Source: Marsupella aquatica
Taxonomy: Eukaryota; Marchantiophyta
DNA length: 64,000 bases
Direction: 5' to 3'
Assembly (NCBI GenBank): GCA_973895155.1
Contig: OZ316892.1
Coordinates: 1,798,001 to 1,862,000, forward strand
Positions 1 to 10,872 of the stretch are shown piece after piece. How positions within the stretch are numbered: the stretch's first letter is position 1; each line of letters begins with the position of its first letter. Under the pieces are notes generated by a model, which saw only the letters and a list, made by a program, of their open reading frames with translations, searched no databases and had not been told where the DNA came from. The position numbers and the translations under genes were made by a program.

Positions 1-2
1 GG

Positions 3-2708
3 GTATATGTCAAAGGTGGACAAGCACAAAAGGGATTAGAACTTTATAAACAAATGCAAATGGAAGGAAAGGTGTTTATTCCTGCCACCTTCATGCTGGT
101 ACTTAAAGCTTGTACATGTCTAGGGGCACTCGATGAAGGCCGGCATGTGCATGCACACATCACTAAAAGTGGCTGTGAATCTAATGTTTTTGTGGCTGGG
201 AGCCTAGTTGACATGTACGCCAAGTGTGGGAGCATAGAGGATGCAGAGAACGTCTTTGGCACGATTCCAGAATGGAATGCAATGTCCTGGACTACTTTGA
301 TTGGGGGATATGTAAAATGTGGACGAGGGGAGAAGGCTCTAGAGTTATATCAACAAATGCAAGACGCAAAAGTGACCCCAGTTCCTGCAACTTTTGTGGG
401 TGTCCTAAATGCATGTGCCTCTATTGGTGCGCTGAAAGACGGACGGGAAGTTCATGCACAGATCATTCAAAGAGGTTGTGAAACGGACATGTTTGTGGGT
501 AGTAGTCTGATTGCAATGTATTCGAAGTGTGGGAGCGTTATGGAAGCACGCGCAGTGTTCAATAAGATCAGTACACGCAACGTAGTATCTTGGAGTGCAA
601 TGATTCTTGCACATGTAAAATCTGGGGAAGGGAGGAAGGCAATAAAACTGTATCAGCAAATGCTCGGCCAGGGTTTGAGGCCATTTCCCGCCACCTTTCT
701 CGCAGTTCTGAATGCATGTGCAAGTGTAGGTTCACTTGAAGATGGCAGGCGTATTCACGAACAGATCATTCAGAGTGGCTGTGAATCTGATATCTATATA
801 AGGAGTAGCCTGATTGACATGTATGCTAAATGTAGAAGCATACACGATGCAGAAAAGATATTCAGAAAAATTTGTAACCACAGTGTGGGCTCCTGGAATG
901 CCATGATCAGCGGTTATGTGAGGTGTGGACAAGGACAGAAGGCATTGGATTTGTATAAACAAATGGAAGCAAAAGGGGTGGAGCCTGTTTCTGCCACATT
1001 TGTTGGCGTGCTCAGTGCTTGTGGAAATGAAAAGGCACTAGACTTCGGGAAGCGAATTCATGAGCAGGTAATCCAGAAGAACTATGAATCGGATGTATTT
1101 GTGGGTAGCAGCCTGATGGAGATGTATTCGAAGTGTGGCAGCATAGAGGATGCAAGGGCAGTTTTCGATGTACTAAACACAAAGAATGTTGTCTGCTGGA
1201 ATAATATGGTTTTAGGATATGTGCACTGCGGGCAAGGGGAGAAGGCATTAGAACTATTTAAGCGAATGGAATCAGAGGGAGTGGAGCTCAATAATCTCAG
1301 TTACATTGCAGGGCTTAATGCTTGTGCAAGTGTTGGAGGACTTGAAGAAGGCAGACGAGCCCATTCACAGATCATTGAAAATGGTTACGAGTCTCATGAT
1401 TATTTGGCTAGTAGCTTGGTGAACATGTACTCAAAATGTGGGAGCATGGAGGAAGCAGATAGCGTTTTTAACAAGATGCAGACGCCAGGTGTGGGCTCCT
1501 GGAATGCCATGATTATGGGACATGTGCATTGTAAGGATGGGCAAAAGGCTCTAGAACTTTATTCCCAAATGAATGCAAAAAGGGTAGAGCCGATTCCGTT
1601 CACATTTGTGGCATTGTTGCAGGCATGTACAATTGTTGGGGCGCTTACAGAAGGCAGACGCATTCATAGACAGATTATTGAGAGTGGGTATGAGTCTAAT
1701 GAACTTGTGGGCCATGCCCTTCTCGATATGTATTCCAAATGTGGATCCATGGAAAATGCACGGAAAGTTTTCAGTAGCATGGGGGTACGGAACTTGAACT
1801 GTTGGAATTCCATGCTAGAAGGATATGCCATGCGTGGCCATGTCCAGGAAGCACGTCAGCTTTTCGAAACTATGTGCAACGAGAACGTAGAGTTAGACGC
1901 TGTTACGTTCACTTCTCTGCTGTCAGCTTGCAGGCATGGGGTTCTAGTGAAGGAAGGCCGTTACTATTTCAAGTCGATGACTTCAGAACACGGCATCTCA
2001 CCAAGGAGAGAGCACTTTGCCTCCATGGCTGATCTTCTAGGCCGTTCTGGCCACTTGAAGGAGGCAGAGGACATGATCAACAGCATGAAAGGGAAACCTG
2101 ATGTTCCAGTCTTGCTTGCCCTGCTTGAAGCTTGCAGAGTCCACGATAATGTCGAATCAGGTGAGCGAATTGCAGAACAAATTGTTGAAATTGGCCCTGG
2201 AAGTGCTTCTGGGTATGATGTCCTAGCAACCTTCTATGCGGCTGTACGGAAGTGGGATTGCAGAGAACATGTCAATCAGTTGAAAATGGAAAGAAATTGT
2301 AAAGAAGATCCTGAGTGCACCTTCATCGAAGTAAATGACGTAGTGCACTCATTTGCAGTGGATAAGCAAGATCATCCTCAACTAGGAGAGATTCACACTG
2401 AACTAAGGAGACTCTATCAATTGATGAAGGAAGCAGGTTATGAGCAAGATAGCCGCTTTGTGTTGCACGATAAAGAGATGGTATCACCTCTAAGTTATCA
2501 CAGTGAAATGTTGGCTATCGGATTAGGCCTCATTTGCACTACTCCTGGTACTCCCCTCCGTATCGTGAACAATGTTAAAGTGGCTGGGGACTGTCATAGT
2601 GCTAACAAGTTCATCTCAAGGGTTAGTGGTAGAACAATTATTGCAAGATATGGTAGCCTGTTTCACCGCTTTAAAAATGGTCTGTGCAGTTGCAGGGATT
2701 TTTGGTAA
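3..2708 (+). CDS. PPR protein, PLS class with C-terminal DYW domain (5' end outside window)
   Basis: The frame is open from base 3, so the gene starts outside the window; the ATG at 54 is internal. At least seven cycles of about 100 residues repeat signatures such as LNAC, GALxxGR, SLxxMYSKCGS, AxxVF and SWNAMI, the P-L-S triplet layout of plant organelle RNA-binding PPR proteins. E-type motifs follow, then a DYW domain (about 2310-2705) with PGTPLRIV, GDCHSA and a CSCRDFW end. DYW domains are the cytidine deaminases of plastid and mitochondrial C-to-U editing. The HSE motif (2499-2507) is kept, but the first cysteine of the zinc-binding CxxCH is alanine (GCT, 2583-2585), and the terminal tripeptide is DFW. 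The reading frame is intact over 2.7 kb, so the protein is probably made; whether it still deaminates is doubtful. No intron is needed in the visible part. Confidence 0.95.
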   Translation, partial: VYVKGGQAQKGLELYKQMQMEGKVFIPATFMLVLKACTCLGALDEGRHVHAHITKSGCESNVFVAGSLVDMYAKCGSIEDAENVFGTIPEWNAMSWTTLIGGYVKCGRGEKALELYQQMQDAKVTPVPATFVGVLNACASIGALKDGREVHAQIIQRGCETDMFVGSSLIAMYSKCGSVMEARAVFNKISTRNVVSWSAMILAHVKSGEGRKAIKLYQQMLGQGLRPFPATFLAVLNACASVGSLEDGRRIHEQIIQSGCESDIYIRSSLIDMYAKCRSIHDAEKIFRKICNHSVGSWNAMISGYVRCGQGQKALDLYKQMEAKGVEPVSATFVGVLSACGNEKALDFGKRIHEQVIQKNYESDVFVGSSLMEMYSKCGSIEDARAVFDVLNTKNVVCWNNMVLGYVHCGQGEKALELFKRMESEGVELNNLSYIAGLNACASVGGLEEGRRAHSQIIENGYESHDYLASSLVNMYSKCGSMEEADSVFNKMQTPGVGSWNAMIMGHVHCKDGQKALELYSQMNAKRVEPIPFTFVALLQACTIVGALTEGRRIHRQIIESGYESNELVGHALLDMYSKCGSMENARKVFSSMGVRNLNCWNSMLEGYAMRGHVQEARQLFETMCNENVELDAVTFTSLLSACRHGVLVKEGRYYFKSMTSEHGISPRREHFASMADLLGRSGHLKEAEDMINSMKGKPDVPVLLALLEACRVHDNVESGERIAEQIVEIGPGSASGYDVLATFYAAVRKWDCREHVNQLKMERNCKEDPECTFIEVNDVVHSFAVDKQDHPQLGEIHTELRRLYQLMKEAGYEQDSRFVLHDKEMVSPLSYHSEMLAIGLGLICTTPGTPLRIVNNVKVAGDCHSANKFISRVSGRTIIARYGSLFHRFKNGLCSCRDFW

Positions 2709-4879
2709 CCTCTGCTGGTAAATGAGCTCATTCCATATTACATAATTTCTCGGCTACGGCCTCTAGTAGGTGGTTTTTCTAGATTTTAGAGAATACAATG
2801 CAATTCTTGGAGTAGCAATACTTGATGTCCGAGTCAATGAACCAGAAGATCGTTTGGAAGAAAGCAAGATAAATCTTGATTCAATTGACCCCAGTGTTGG
2901 TTGCCACACGGTCAACAGCACAGGAATATCTCAGCGGCAAAACAGAAACCAATCCAACTACCTATTTCTGTTCATACAAGCCCCTTATTTGTTTACTTGG
3001 GTTATCCTTGGACAGCGTGACAGCCAATGCAGATTGTATTGGGACGCTTGAAAGTGACCATTCTGATGAGGGCAGAAATTCAAGCCAACTTTGCAAACGC
3101 AAGTCTGCACCATCAACACTCTCCTGAGATTCTGTGGAGTGACTCCAGAGATTCTGTTCAAGTTCTTTGTGGGATATATGTACGAGGTTCAATGCCGTCT
3201 TTCAACTTAGTGAGTCTTCTAGGTTCAATACCATTGGACTCCCGTAAGACTTCCCCCTAAGACTTTACAAAGCATCTTAGTCGTGAGTACTATATTGTTA
3301 ATCCGAAATACAGCAACAAAAATTCATGGGACATTGATGTCTCGTGAGCAATTTTTTAACAAGACTTTCACACAGCAACTTGGTTGTGAGTAGTATATCG
3401 TTATTGGAAAGTACAGCAGTGAAAGCCCGTGTCACATGCAGGGTCTCTTCCAGCAATAGCTTCGACTTTATCCACAATGGGAAGTTCTAGAAAGAGAGCA
3501 ACATTTATCCCATTTTGTTCTTGATGAATTATAACACCCTGAAAACTTAACCCTGAACGTCTTGTGAGACGTGGGCTACCCAGTAGCCGTCGTACTTCCG
3601 AGTTTATTATACTCCAGTATCACGAAGAAACGAAGTGATTTGTTGGGTCCACGTCTCCACGGTAGTGTCTCACAAGGTCCTACCGGGGATTAAAGGGACT
3701 GCACGTATAGCCATTAACCTTCGTGCAAAGATAACGAATAAAAATTCCAAATTATGCACGATAGGACATGTTTTCAAGATTTAAAAATTCGAAATGGCAG
3801 AAAACCTTAAACATTAGTCGATCAGTAATCAAATAACTATTCCAAACACAACAGTCATGCAAGCGATCATCATTACAATCACGGCTCGGAGGTCAAGACG
3901 ATACTGACACTGCCATGTCTTTTGTGTACATTGCATTCTTGTTAAGAATTGCACAAAAACGAATAGATGTAGATCAGACTTGGAGTTGTCATATTGGTTG
4001 TTTGCAGATTTAGTCATTTTGATACCAAGATACTACCCTAGGACTGTACGACAACGAGAATAAGATGCATAACTCGTATAAACTTTTCAACAATTCCAAT
4101 TTTGCTCTTCAAAACAACAATAGGTGTAAACAACTGTTGTTATCTACCATTTTCAAGTTGGCCTATTTAAGAATTATCCTCCTTGGCCCAATACTTAACG
4201 CTTGACCCAATTCTTCACTTTTGTTTCTCTCAAGTCCATCAGTACAAATTTTTCTAACCGTGCTATAAATTGACTTGGAAGATTGATAGAAACCCTGAAA
4301 GGAACTCATGCTCCCACTGCAACCTGGTTCTTATACTGTGCTTTCAAAAACCGCAACCTTGGATGACGTGGAAAAGTTTTGGAAGTCCTCGGGTCAGTTT
4401 TGCTACAATTCAGGCCTGCATGAGTAAATAAAGCGAACACTAATATAAGGGGCTTGCATAACAAAAAGACTTGATATTCATGCAGATTTCTCTACGATCC
4501 CATCCACTCCAAACCCTGGAGAGAATGTATGCAGCAGCAGTGACGAAAAATATGGGTTTGACGTGAAGACACGAAAGTCGTTCTGCTCAAGAATCAATCA
4601 AAATGGAGATTCGAAGTCCACGGGGTTTTTCCGCTTTTCCTACTAAATTACTTTAGAGTACACTTTACAATCACTAAAGAACATAGGCATGCCACCTCAC
4701 AGTCTGCATCAAGGAGTAAGATTTGGACAGGATACAGACCAAAGGACTTTAGATTCAAGAGATATACTTTCCAGAAATAGTATTTACGCACCTTGCATGA
4801 GATTGTTTCCAAATGGACGTGTTTCCACATACCATTGGAGAACCAATTCACGACTTTCCAGAGCCAAGCCACAAGTTAC
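2709..4879. other. Intergenic, convergent 3' regions
   Basis: This interval lies between the PPR stop and the convergent end of the DUF2232 gene, so it must hold both 3' UTRs. An open stretch at 2770-3051 (+) has no ATG start and no recognisable motif; it is most simply PPR 3' UTR. No RNA gene or repeat was recognised. Confidence 0.5.
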
Positions 4880-7425
4880 CTAGACTGCTCTTGCAATCCA
4901 CCCAGGGACTGCAATCTTTGTCTCAATACCAAGCCGCTTCAGAAAGATGACATATAGAACGTGTAGCAGAAAAACAAAAGCTCCGCAATTGAGGAAGAGC
5001 TGCACAGAAATGATATCAGGGTAAGAGAGCAGATCTCAGGAGAAGTGAAACTAGATAGCAGCAAAGAGACAAAGGTCATCCAGCTGACAAAACTGTTTAC
5101 AACAGAAACATACCAGAGCAGCAAAGACGAAGTAGATCATCAACATTGTCGGATAAAAGTTGATACCCAGAGCAGCCAACATGTACGACACTGAAGCGTG
5201 CGCGTTTATAGTGATCTAATCATGACAAGAGGATTGTTGTTACATGCCTAGCAGATTGTGAAGAATTAGCACACAATCAAAAATCGACCACAACCTGGTA
5301 TGCTCGAAAACAGTGATAGCAAGTATTAAATGATCCTTTCAAATAAGGACAAATGGGCCGTACCAACTCAAGAAGATTTTCTCTGAGTAACCATGAGGAG
5401 AGTAAGACAAACCCCACTGCTCCCAAACAACGCACCTGCAAGGGATAAGGAAGCATACCCCCTCAGAAATTACCACCACAAAAGACACCAACCTACGAAA
5501 ACTTCTCTCCAGCAAAGCCCACTTTCAGGACAGCAGCAAAACCGACAGCCTGTACATGTTATAATGTGTATAAGATCCAAACGATGAGACTTACCAGAGT
5601 GCATATCACTAAAGACGCCAACCAGTTGACGTGCCATCTATTAGACATCAAGGAGGGTGGTCAGTATATGAAGTGAAGTTCAACAATATCACTTTCAAAG
5701 CACGACAATTTCCGGCTCAAGACGAAAATAAATCAGATTTGACCACGTTCAGAAAGTAAGTCAGCCAAGGTTGCACTACTGCTTTCGAGTCTAGAATTTA
5801 CGAGCTCTTCATATACAAGATAACTTATCCATAACCTCTTCGATCAATTCAATGCTTGCTTTTTTTCAAATCAAAACAATACATAATTTGCAAGAAGAGG
5901 AGGTTATTACCTCCAAAGAGACCCGATAGCCAGTCCGACAAAACCATGCATCAGCTGCAACAAGAAGCCACTGAGGATTCAGAGCTGATCCAGTAGATGA
6001 ACATAAGACTCTGACTGGGTTACTTAGCTTCCTTTATCAAATTGCGTTTGTCTGCTATCCTTTATTCCCAAGAGATGCAACACCCTTAGCCATCTTCACC
6101 TCCTCGACCAGCAGATTGGTACATTCCGACGAATTTGGTCACCCTAACACCAAAACATTCTAAACAGAGCGGGAATAAACTTCTGAGAAGGGACATAGTT
6201 CGAGTATGCAGCATCGAAAACTAACCAGGTAAGTTGCTGACTTCAATGGCCCGGAAAGCACTAATAGTAATATTGCGGTCGCGACCTGTTAAAAGAAGTT
6301 CAGCACTGCGTAAACAAATCGTCCTGGTTGACATACAAATCTGGCCAAATACGTGATTTTTCTGCCACTTTCCTTGTCTAGAGTGACTCTTCAAAAACAT
6401 CACATCAGCTGAAACCATCATTTAGGTCGTTACGGTGCACGAACGAACCATTGTCTTCCTGCCAGCTGAGGCTCCCCATCTCATCGACGATATCACCACT
6501 GGCAGGGGGAAGAAGCAGCCAAGGTAGCCCTACAAAATACAAAACGAAGAACTCTCTTTACACAGCAGCCAGAATATTAACACTGGCAGAGCGAAGAAGC
6601 AGCCAATATAGCCCTACAAAAACCAACACCAAGAACAGCCTTACACAGCACCCACTACAGGCTAGATCATAGACAGAGATACCTACAGTGCTCAGTAATC
6701 ACTCGATATTCTCCAACAATATCAAAGATCAAAATTCATTATCGTTAAAACACGGTTCAGAAGAGGGCAGGATCTTGGCACTGAGTTTGCTTATGTAAGA
6801 GATTCGTTGAGAAACAAAACCCCTTTTCTTAAATGTTGAAAAATTAGACTTCAAGAACACCCACAAGAAAGAGAAGGTTAGACAAAGGCAACTATCATTC
6901 TTTGATGGAATAGAACCAGAAGTGATCCGTGTCTCTGGAATTTATAACCTCCAGCCGAAAGAGATTGCTGAGGAAGAAGGCCAATCCCGCAGTCGCTGCA
7001 AGCATGGCACATTCCACCAGCCTCACAGTATTTTGAAGCTCGCTACCATCGCCAGTCAAAACACTTCCATCCACGGTTTGCTCCACTACTTTCTCATCGG
7101 AAGCTTCCGGACCCACAGCTACCTTACGAACCAGGGAAATGCCTCGTTGCAAGCTCAACGACCTCGGCCTTGACGACCACCATGGAGCAAACCATGAAAC
7201 AATTCCGGCTGAGATGTCACCCGTTAAAAGATTCTGTCGACCCGTACCCAGAAGTAATGGCACTCGATCTGATTGTACAGAAGAGCATTTTGTCAACTTC
7301 AACCTTCCTCCACCTAAACGCGGAACTTGCACATGAGACAGCCTTCCAGCCACACCATTGTCGACACGTCGGCAAGGAGAGCGCGCATAGCCCAGATTGA
7401 GAGAATTAATTGCCTCCATCTGCAT
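4880..7425 (-). CDS. Chloroplast membrane protein of the DUF2232 family, 8 exons, about 332 aa
   Basis: Hand-built model on the minus strand: exons 7425-6949, 6529-6449, 6285-6226, 5954-5911, 5637-5595, 5435-5364, 5215-5114 and 4999-4880 (stop TAG). All junctions are GT/AG and the phases chain without a break. Exon 1 gives a basic, hydroxylated N-terminus that looks like a chloroplast transit peptide, then RLVECAMLAA. Later exons give GCFFPLPVVISSMRWG, VLSGPLKSATYL, LMHGFVGLAIGSLWR, LGAVGFVLLSSWLLREN and FLLHVLYVIFLKRLG, the run of conserved blocks I know from plant DUF2232 proteins (distantly related to bacterial YybS). The product is strongly hydrophobic with several membrane spans. Its biochemical role is unknown. 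The frame stays open upstream to a TTG at 7443, but the first ATG is at 7425. The match to the family is from memory of conserved blocks; the exon chain itself is read directly. Confidence 0.88.
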
Positions 7426-7548
7426 GCGACTAACCTTCGACAATCAGAATTCAATTATAAGAGCCCTAACAAATGGCCTTGATCAAGGACTTACGCCAAT
7501 AGCAATATGCTGGGCACGACAGGTGGTCTACTTTGGCCAAAACATCCT

Positions 7549-8537
7549 TCAAATCAAGAGCCGCAGAATGTCCTGGAGCATCAAAAGTCTCACTTTTCCT
7601 GAGTTGCGGTAGTCCGAAAGCCTCCTACATAGTGCAGTATGAGTACGAATTCATCCATAACGACTATCCTAGAAAACCCCTGAACCCTGTCAGCACTTCA
7701 AAACGTCCCGCTAGAGGGTAGTCCCAGAACTGAAAGACAAATAGAAAGGCCCGACTTTTGTAATCCAAGCCAAACGGCCTAAAGAGGCATTGTACCGCAT
7801 TTCACCTCAATCTTCACGCATTTGACCTTTCCGTAATAATGCTGGAAACAAGAAACAGGGTAAGAAATAAGTACGACAAACTGGTTCCTCTCTGCTTTTC
7901 TGGACGAGCGACAGTGAATACAGCAGCCAAATAGGACATGCTTGACACGCCAGCTATGAGATGTGTCATAAAACATCCATAAACTACGATTAGAATGACG
8001 AAACAGGATCCATGTTGAAATTATAAAAGACTTCAAATCTGGGTTTTTAAGGTAGGCAGCAGTTAAGCAAGGTAAGACGAAAATTCCCGTTTCAAAGAAG
8101 CTCTAAATCTCAATAACTCCTTCTAGTGAATACATCTGGAGATCTAACCAACGACCGGGCAAGTCCGTTAAGAATGGGGCACGAGCGAATTTTCTTCCTT
8201 GACAATTTTCGAACTGCGAGACGAATTCGCCATTTTCTGCACATACCCTTGATGAGAACTCACTCGAATGACTCGTTCCATCGAACCACGAGAGGCATCC
8301 CTCTTCTTTCTTCCGCCTTCCCTTTGTGCCAATGGAAATTCTTCCAATTTGACAGCTTTACACACTCCCACTCATCAGCACTCACTCGCTCCAGAATCTC
8401 CCACGCCGGCCCACGCCATTCATTCGGGAAGGGTGTACTAACGATGACGAAGATGGAACGAGCGATTTTGGAGTTGCAGACTGTGGAGCACGGAGCTCGA
8501 CTGTAGCCAGTCCGAAACGAAAGTGGTCCATAGCCAT
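7549..8537 (-). CDS. Predicted small protein of unknown function, 6 exons, about 155 aa, possibly plastid-targeted
   Basis: Model: exons 8537-8386, 8236-8149, 7953-7882, 7841-7806, 7729-7686 and 7624-7549 (stop TGA). All splice sites are GT/AG and the phases join correctly. I do not recognise the product. The first 50 residues are rich in Ser, Pro, Arg and Ala with few acidic residues, like a transit peptide. Exon 2 is very basic (KWRIRLAVRKLSRKKIRS). Exon 3 has a CxxC pair (CQACPIW) and a short hydrophobic stretch. The C-terminus contains FWDYPLAGRFEVLTGRLSDY. Exon 3 is the least certain, since alternative frames are also open there. Its stop lies 123 nt before the ATG of the DUF2232 gene on the same strand, and it diverges from the HPP gene, whose ATG is 416 nt away. 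It could be a separate short gene or an alternative upstream transcript of the DUF2232 locus. Confidence 0.45.
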
Positions 8538-8953
8538 GGGGTTCTATCGAGACATTTTAGGATCCTATCCAAGCACAAAGGTTTGGATGGAGATCACATC
8601 TAAGCTTATGACTCTAGATATTTGACACACTGTTACGCGGCGGCGAAATTAAAATGTAGCCTCTTGAGTACCGGTTGAAGACGGGGAGGATAGGAGATGG
8701 AGGCACTATACAAGCATCTCACTCCTGGGTCTGTACCCACTCTGACGATGTCCATGAATCTAGTTGTTATCTCCACTTTCGACTGAAATAGAATGACTGG
8801 AGGAGAATGTTGTTGTTATAAATGTCTCCTCCCCTGCAACCATTCATGGTCATCAAGACGGGTTGGGAGGAAGACGAATTCGAGGAAGGAAAATTGTGTG
8901 ACTGATGCTGACGAAGAGCCTGTTCGACTTTTCTGTCTAGCCTGAATCTGGCA
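8538..8953. promoter_or_regulatory. Putative bidirectional promoter between the small unknown gene and the HPP gene
   Basis: The start codons of two divergent gene models are separated by 416 nt, so both 5' UTRs and both core promoters must fit here if the models are right. No TATA box or other motif was clear enough to place. Confidence 0.35.
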
Positions 8954-10872
8954 ATGTGTAACGCAATGGCTGCAGCAACAGGGTTGCAAACGCAATTCAT
9001 CAATTTTGCTGAGTCATCTGCTGCTCGTGCTTCTGCTCGTGCTTCTGCTCAAAGGCAGCTGAAGATCTTCTTCGGACGTCCTCTCCTTTCTCGTCTTCGA
9101 CCGAGCGAAATTAGAGTTGAGAAGCTCAACAGAAGAGTGGCTGTTGGGCGCCCCATAATAATCAACAGTAGCAGCGGCTCCGGCGGGGAAGCTTTACCAT
9201 TGCCAAATCCAGCGCCAGAGCCGAAACAGAGCGCCTGGAGTGAAGCATTGGGTCGTCTGTATGGATCGCAGGCGCCTCCCTGTCTCAGCGACATCGTGTG
9301 GCCGTCACTAGGTCGGTTCTGTTCTCACTTTGTGGACTCAGACATCGACAGGGGTAAATGATTGGCCTTCCAATAGAGTAGCTGATAATGTCGGAGATGA
9401 TTTCGCTTTTGATTCTGATCATGCTACCTGTGTACGTTTTTTGGACTCCGGGGTGTAATTGCCCCTCTGTGTTCGAAGGATTGCGTTCACTGGGTCACCG
9501 AATTTGGAAGTCTCAACGAGTCGGATGTTTTGCAGTCTCTTCAGTTTCTATTCATCAAGCTTCTCATGGCGTAATTGTTGACAATTATGTGAGTGGAAAT
9601 TCCGGGTTGAAGCTGTGGAGATACAATTCGTTAGCTCCAAATTTTGGCTGATTTTGATTTCTATTGTAGCCTTCTGTTGCTCAACAATTGAAGGACTTCA
9701 CTTGTTTAGTTTGTTTGCTATTTCGCGACGTCTGGGAATGACGTTCAAGTTTAAGACAAGATTCCTACCCTTTATATTCTCATAAGGAAGACATGAAAAG
9801 ATTTTTGTACTTGTCACATGCGGTGGACAAGATTCCTACCCTTTAGCAAATTCTCATAGGGAAGACATGAAAAGAGTTTTGTACTTGTGACATGCGGTGG
9901 CACTTGAGCAGCGTCTAAGTTAGTGAGTGACTTCAACTGTTCCTTGGGCTGGACGTTCTGAACGGCAAAGCAACATTGAAAACATGGGGGACCACGCGCT
10001 AACGTCTGACGGCGATGGGTCTGGTTGGGCTAGAACTACGCTGAACTGAAATGAGGTTGTTGTGGCTTCTGTAGGTGGGTTTGTGGCAATGGCAGTGATG
10101 GGTTACGTGGATACGTTGCTGGCTCCCAAGGGTCTCAACATCACACTGGGGTCGTTCGGAGCAGTTTGTGTACTACTGTTTGCAGCTCCCAAGTCGCCAG
10201 TGTCACAGGTGGGTGTGGGTAGTCGGTGCTGCTGCTAACTGTAAGTACAGCAGATGCAAGGAAGCAAACAGCGCATTTTAGACAAATTAGATAAGAAAGT
10301 ATGTGCAGGAGGTCAACCAAAACCAGTCATGGCCGACATGCAGTGGTGATGATCTTCCTTGCAGAAGTACAATGTCTTTGTCGCCCACTTGGGATGTGCT
10401 GCGTTAGGAGTCGCTGCACTCGCCATATTTGGGCCAGGCTGGGTTGCCAGGGCGGTGGCATTGGCGGCAGCTATTGCATTTATGCAGTTCACTGGCTCCT
10501 TGCATCCTCCTGGTACGTTTTCTTCTCCTGTAGCGCAACTACACCCTTCTCAGACCTTCAATGGAGTGGGACCGTTTTGAACTTCTAATGTGCATACCTG
10601 CCGTCAGGTGGTTTGAGATATCTATGATTGCACTTTTTTTCAGCTTAGCTTCACATGGGGTGATACAAGTATATAAGTATATCACCTGGAAAGTGGGGCG
10701 GGTCTGTTGCTTACTATCAACTATGGTGTGGAAGACAGCTGCAGGCTTACCATTGATACTAATTGACGGGCAAAAAATGCATCATCTCCAATGGTGGTTT
10801 GTGATTTATCCTGGATGCGTCGGTTGCATATTTCTCTTCCTCCTGGTGCGCTTATCTGACCCTCGGGCATAA
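8954..10872 (+). CDS. HPP-family chloroplast integral membrane protein, NITR2-type nitrite transporter homologue, 4 exons, 271 aa
   Basis: Exons 8954-9353, 10075-10208, 10365-10512 and 10739-10872 total 816 nt; all junctions are GT/AG and in phase. Residues 1 to about 70 are rich in Ala, Ser and Arg without acidic clusters and look like a chloroplast transit peptide. Then come the HPP family blocks: LGSFGAVCVLLFAAP at the end of exon 2, YNVFVAHLGCAALGVAALAI and FGPGWVARAVALAAAIAFM in exon 3, the name-giving HPP at residues 225-227 spanning the last intron, and LPLILIDGQKMHHL in exon 4. Order and spacing match the Arabidopsis proteins known as NITR2, reported to move nitrite across the chloroplast envelope. 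Transport of nitrite by this protein is inferred from the family. Intron 1 (721 nt) holds a tandem duplication. The second Met at codon 5 could also be the start. Confidence 0.92.
9755..9900 (+). repeat. Two-copy tandem duplication in HPP intron 1
   Basis: A unit of 71-75 bp beginning GACAAGATTCCTACCCTTTA and ending ACATGCGGTG occurs twice in a row (9755-9825 and 9826-9900) with few differences. It lies wholly inside intron 1. Confidence 0.9.

Noticed and set aside
2770-3051. 93-codon open frame downstream of the PPR gene
   Set aside because: It has no ATG, no recognised motif and lies in the expected 3' UTR.
7139-7336. Plus-strand open frames opposite the DUF2232 first exon
   Set aside because: They are antisense shadows of the conserved minus-strand exon.
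7475-7624. Minus frame reading EAFGLPQLRKSETFDAPGHS
   Set aside because: It looked like a separate exon, but the phase-consistent chain of the small gene uses another frame here; this one cannot be joined to neighbouring exons.
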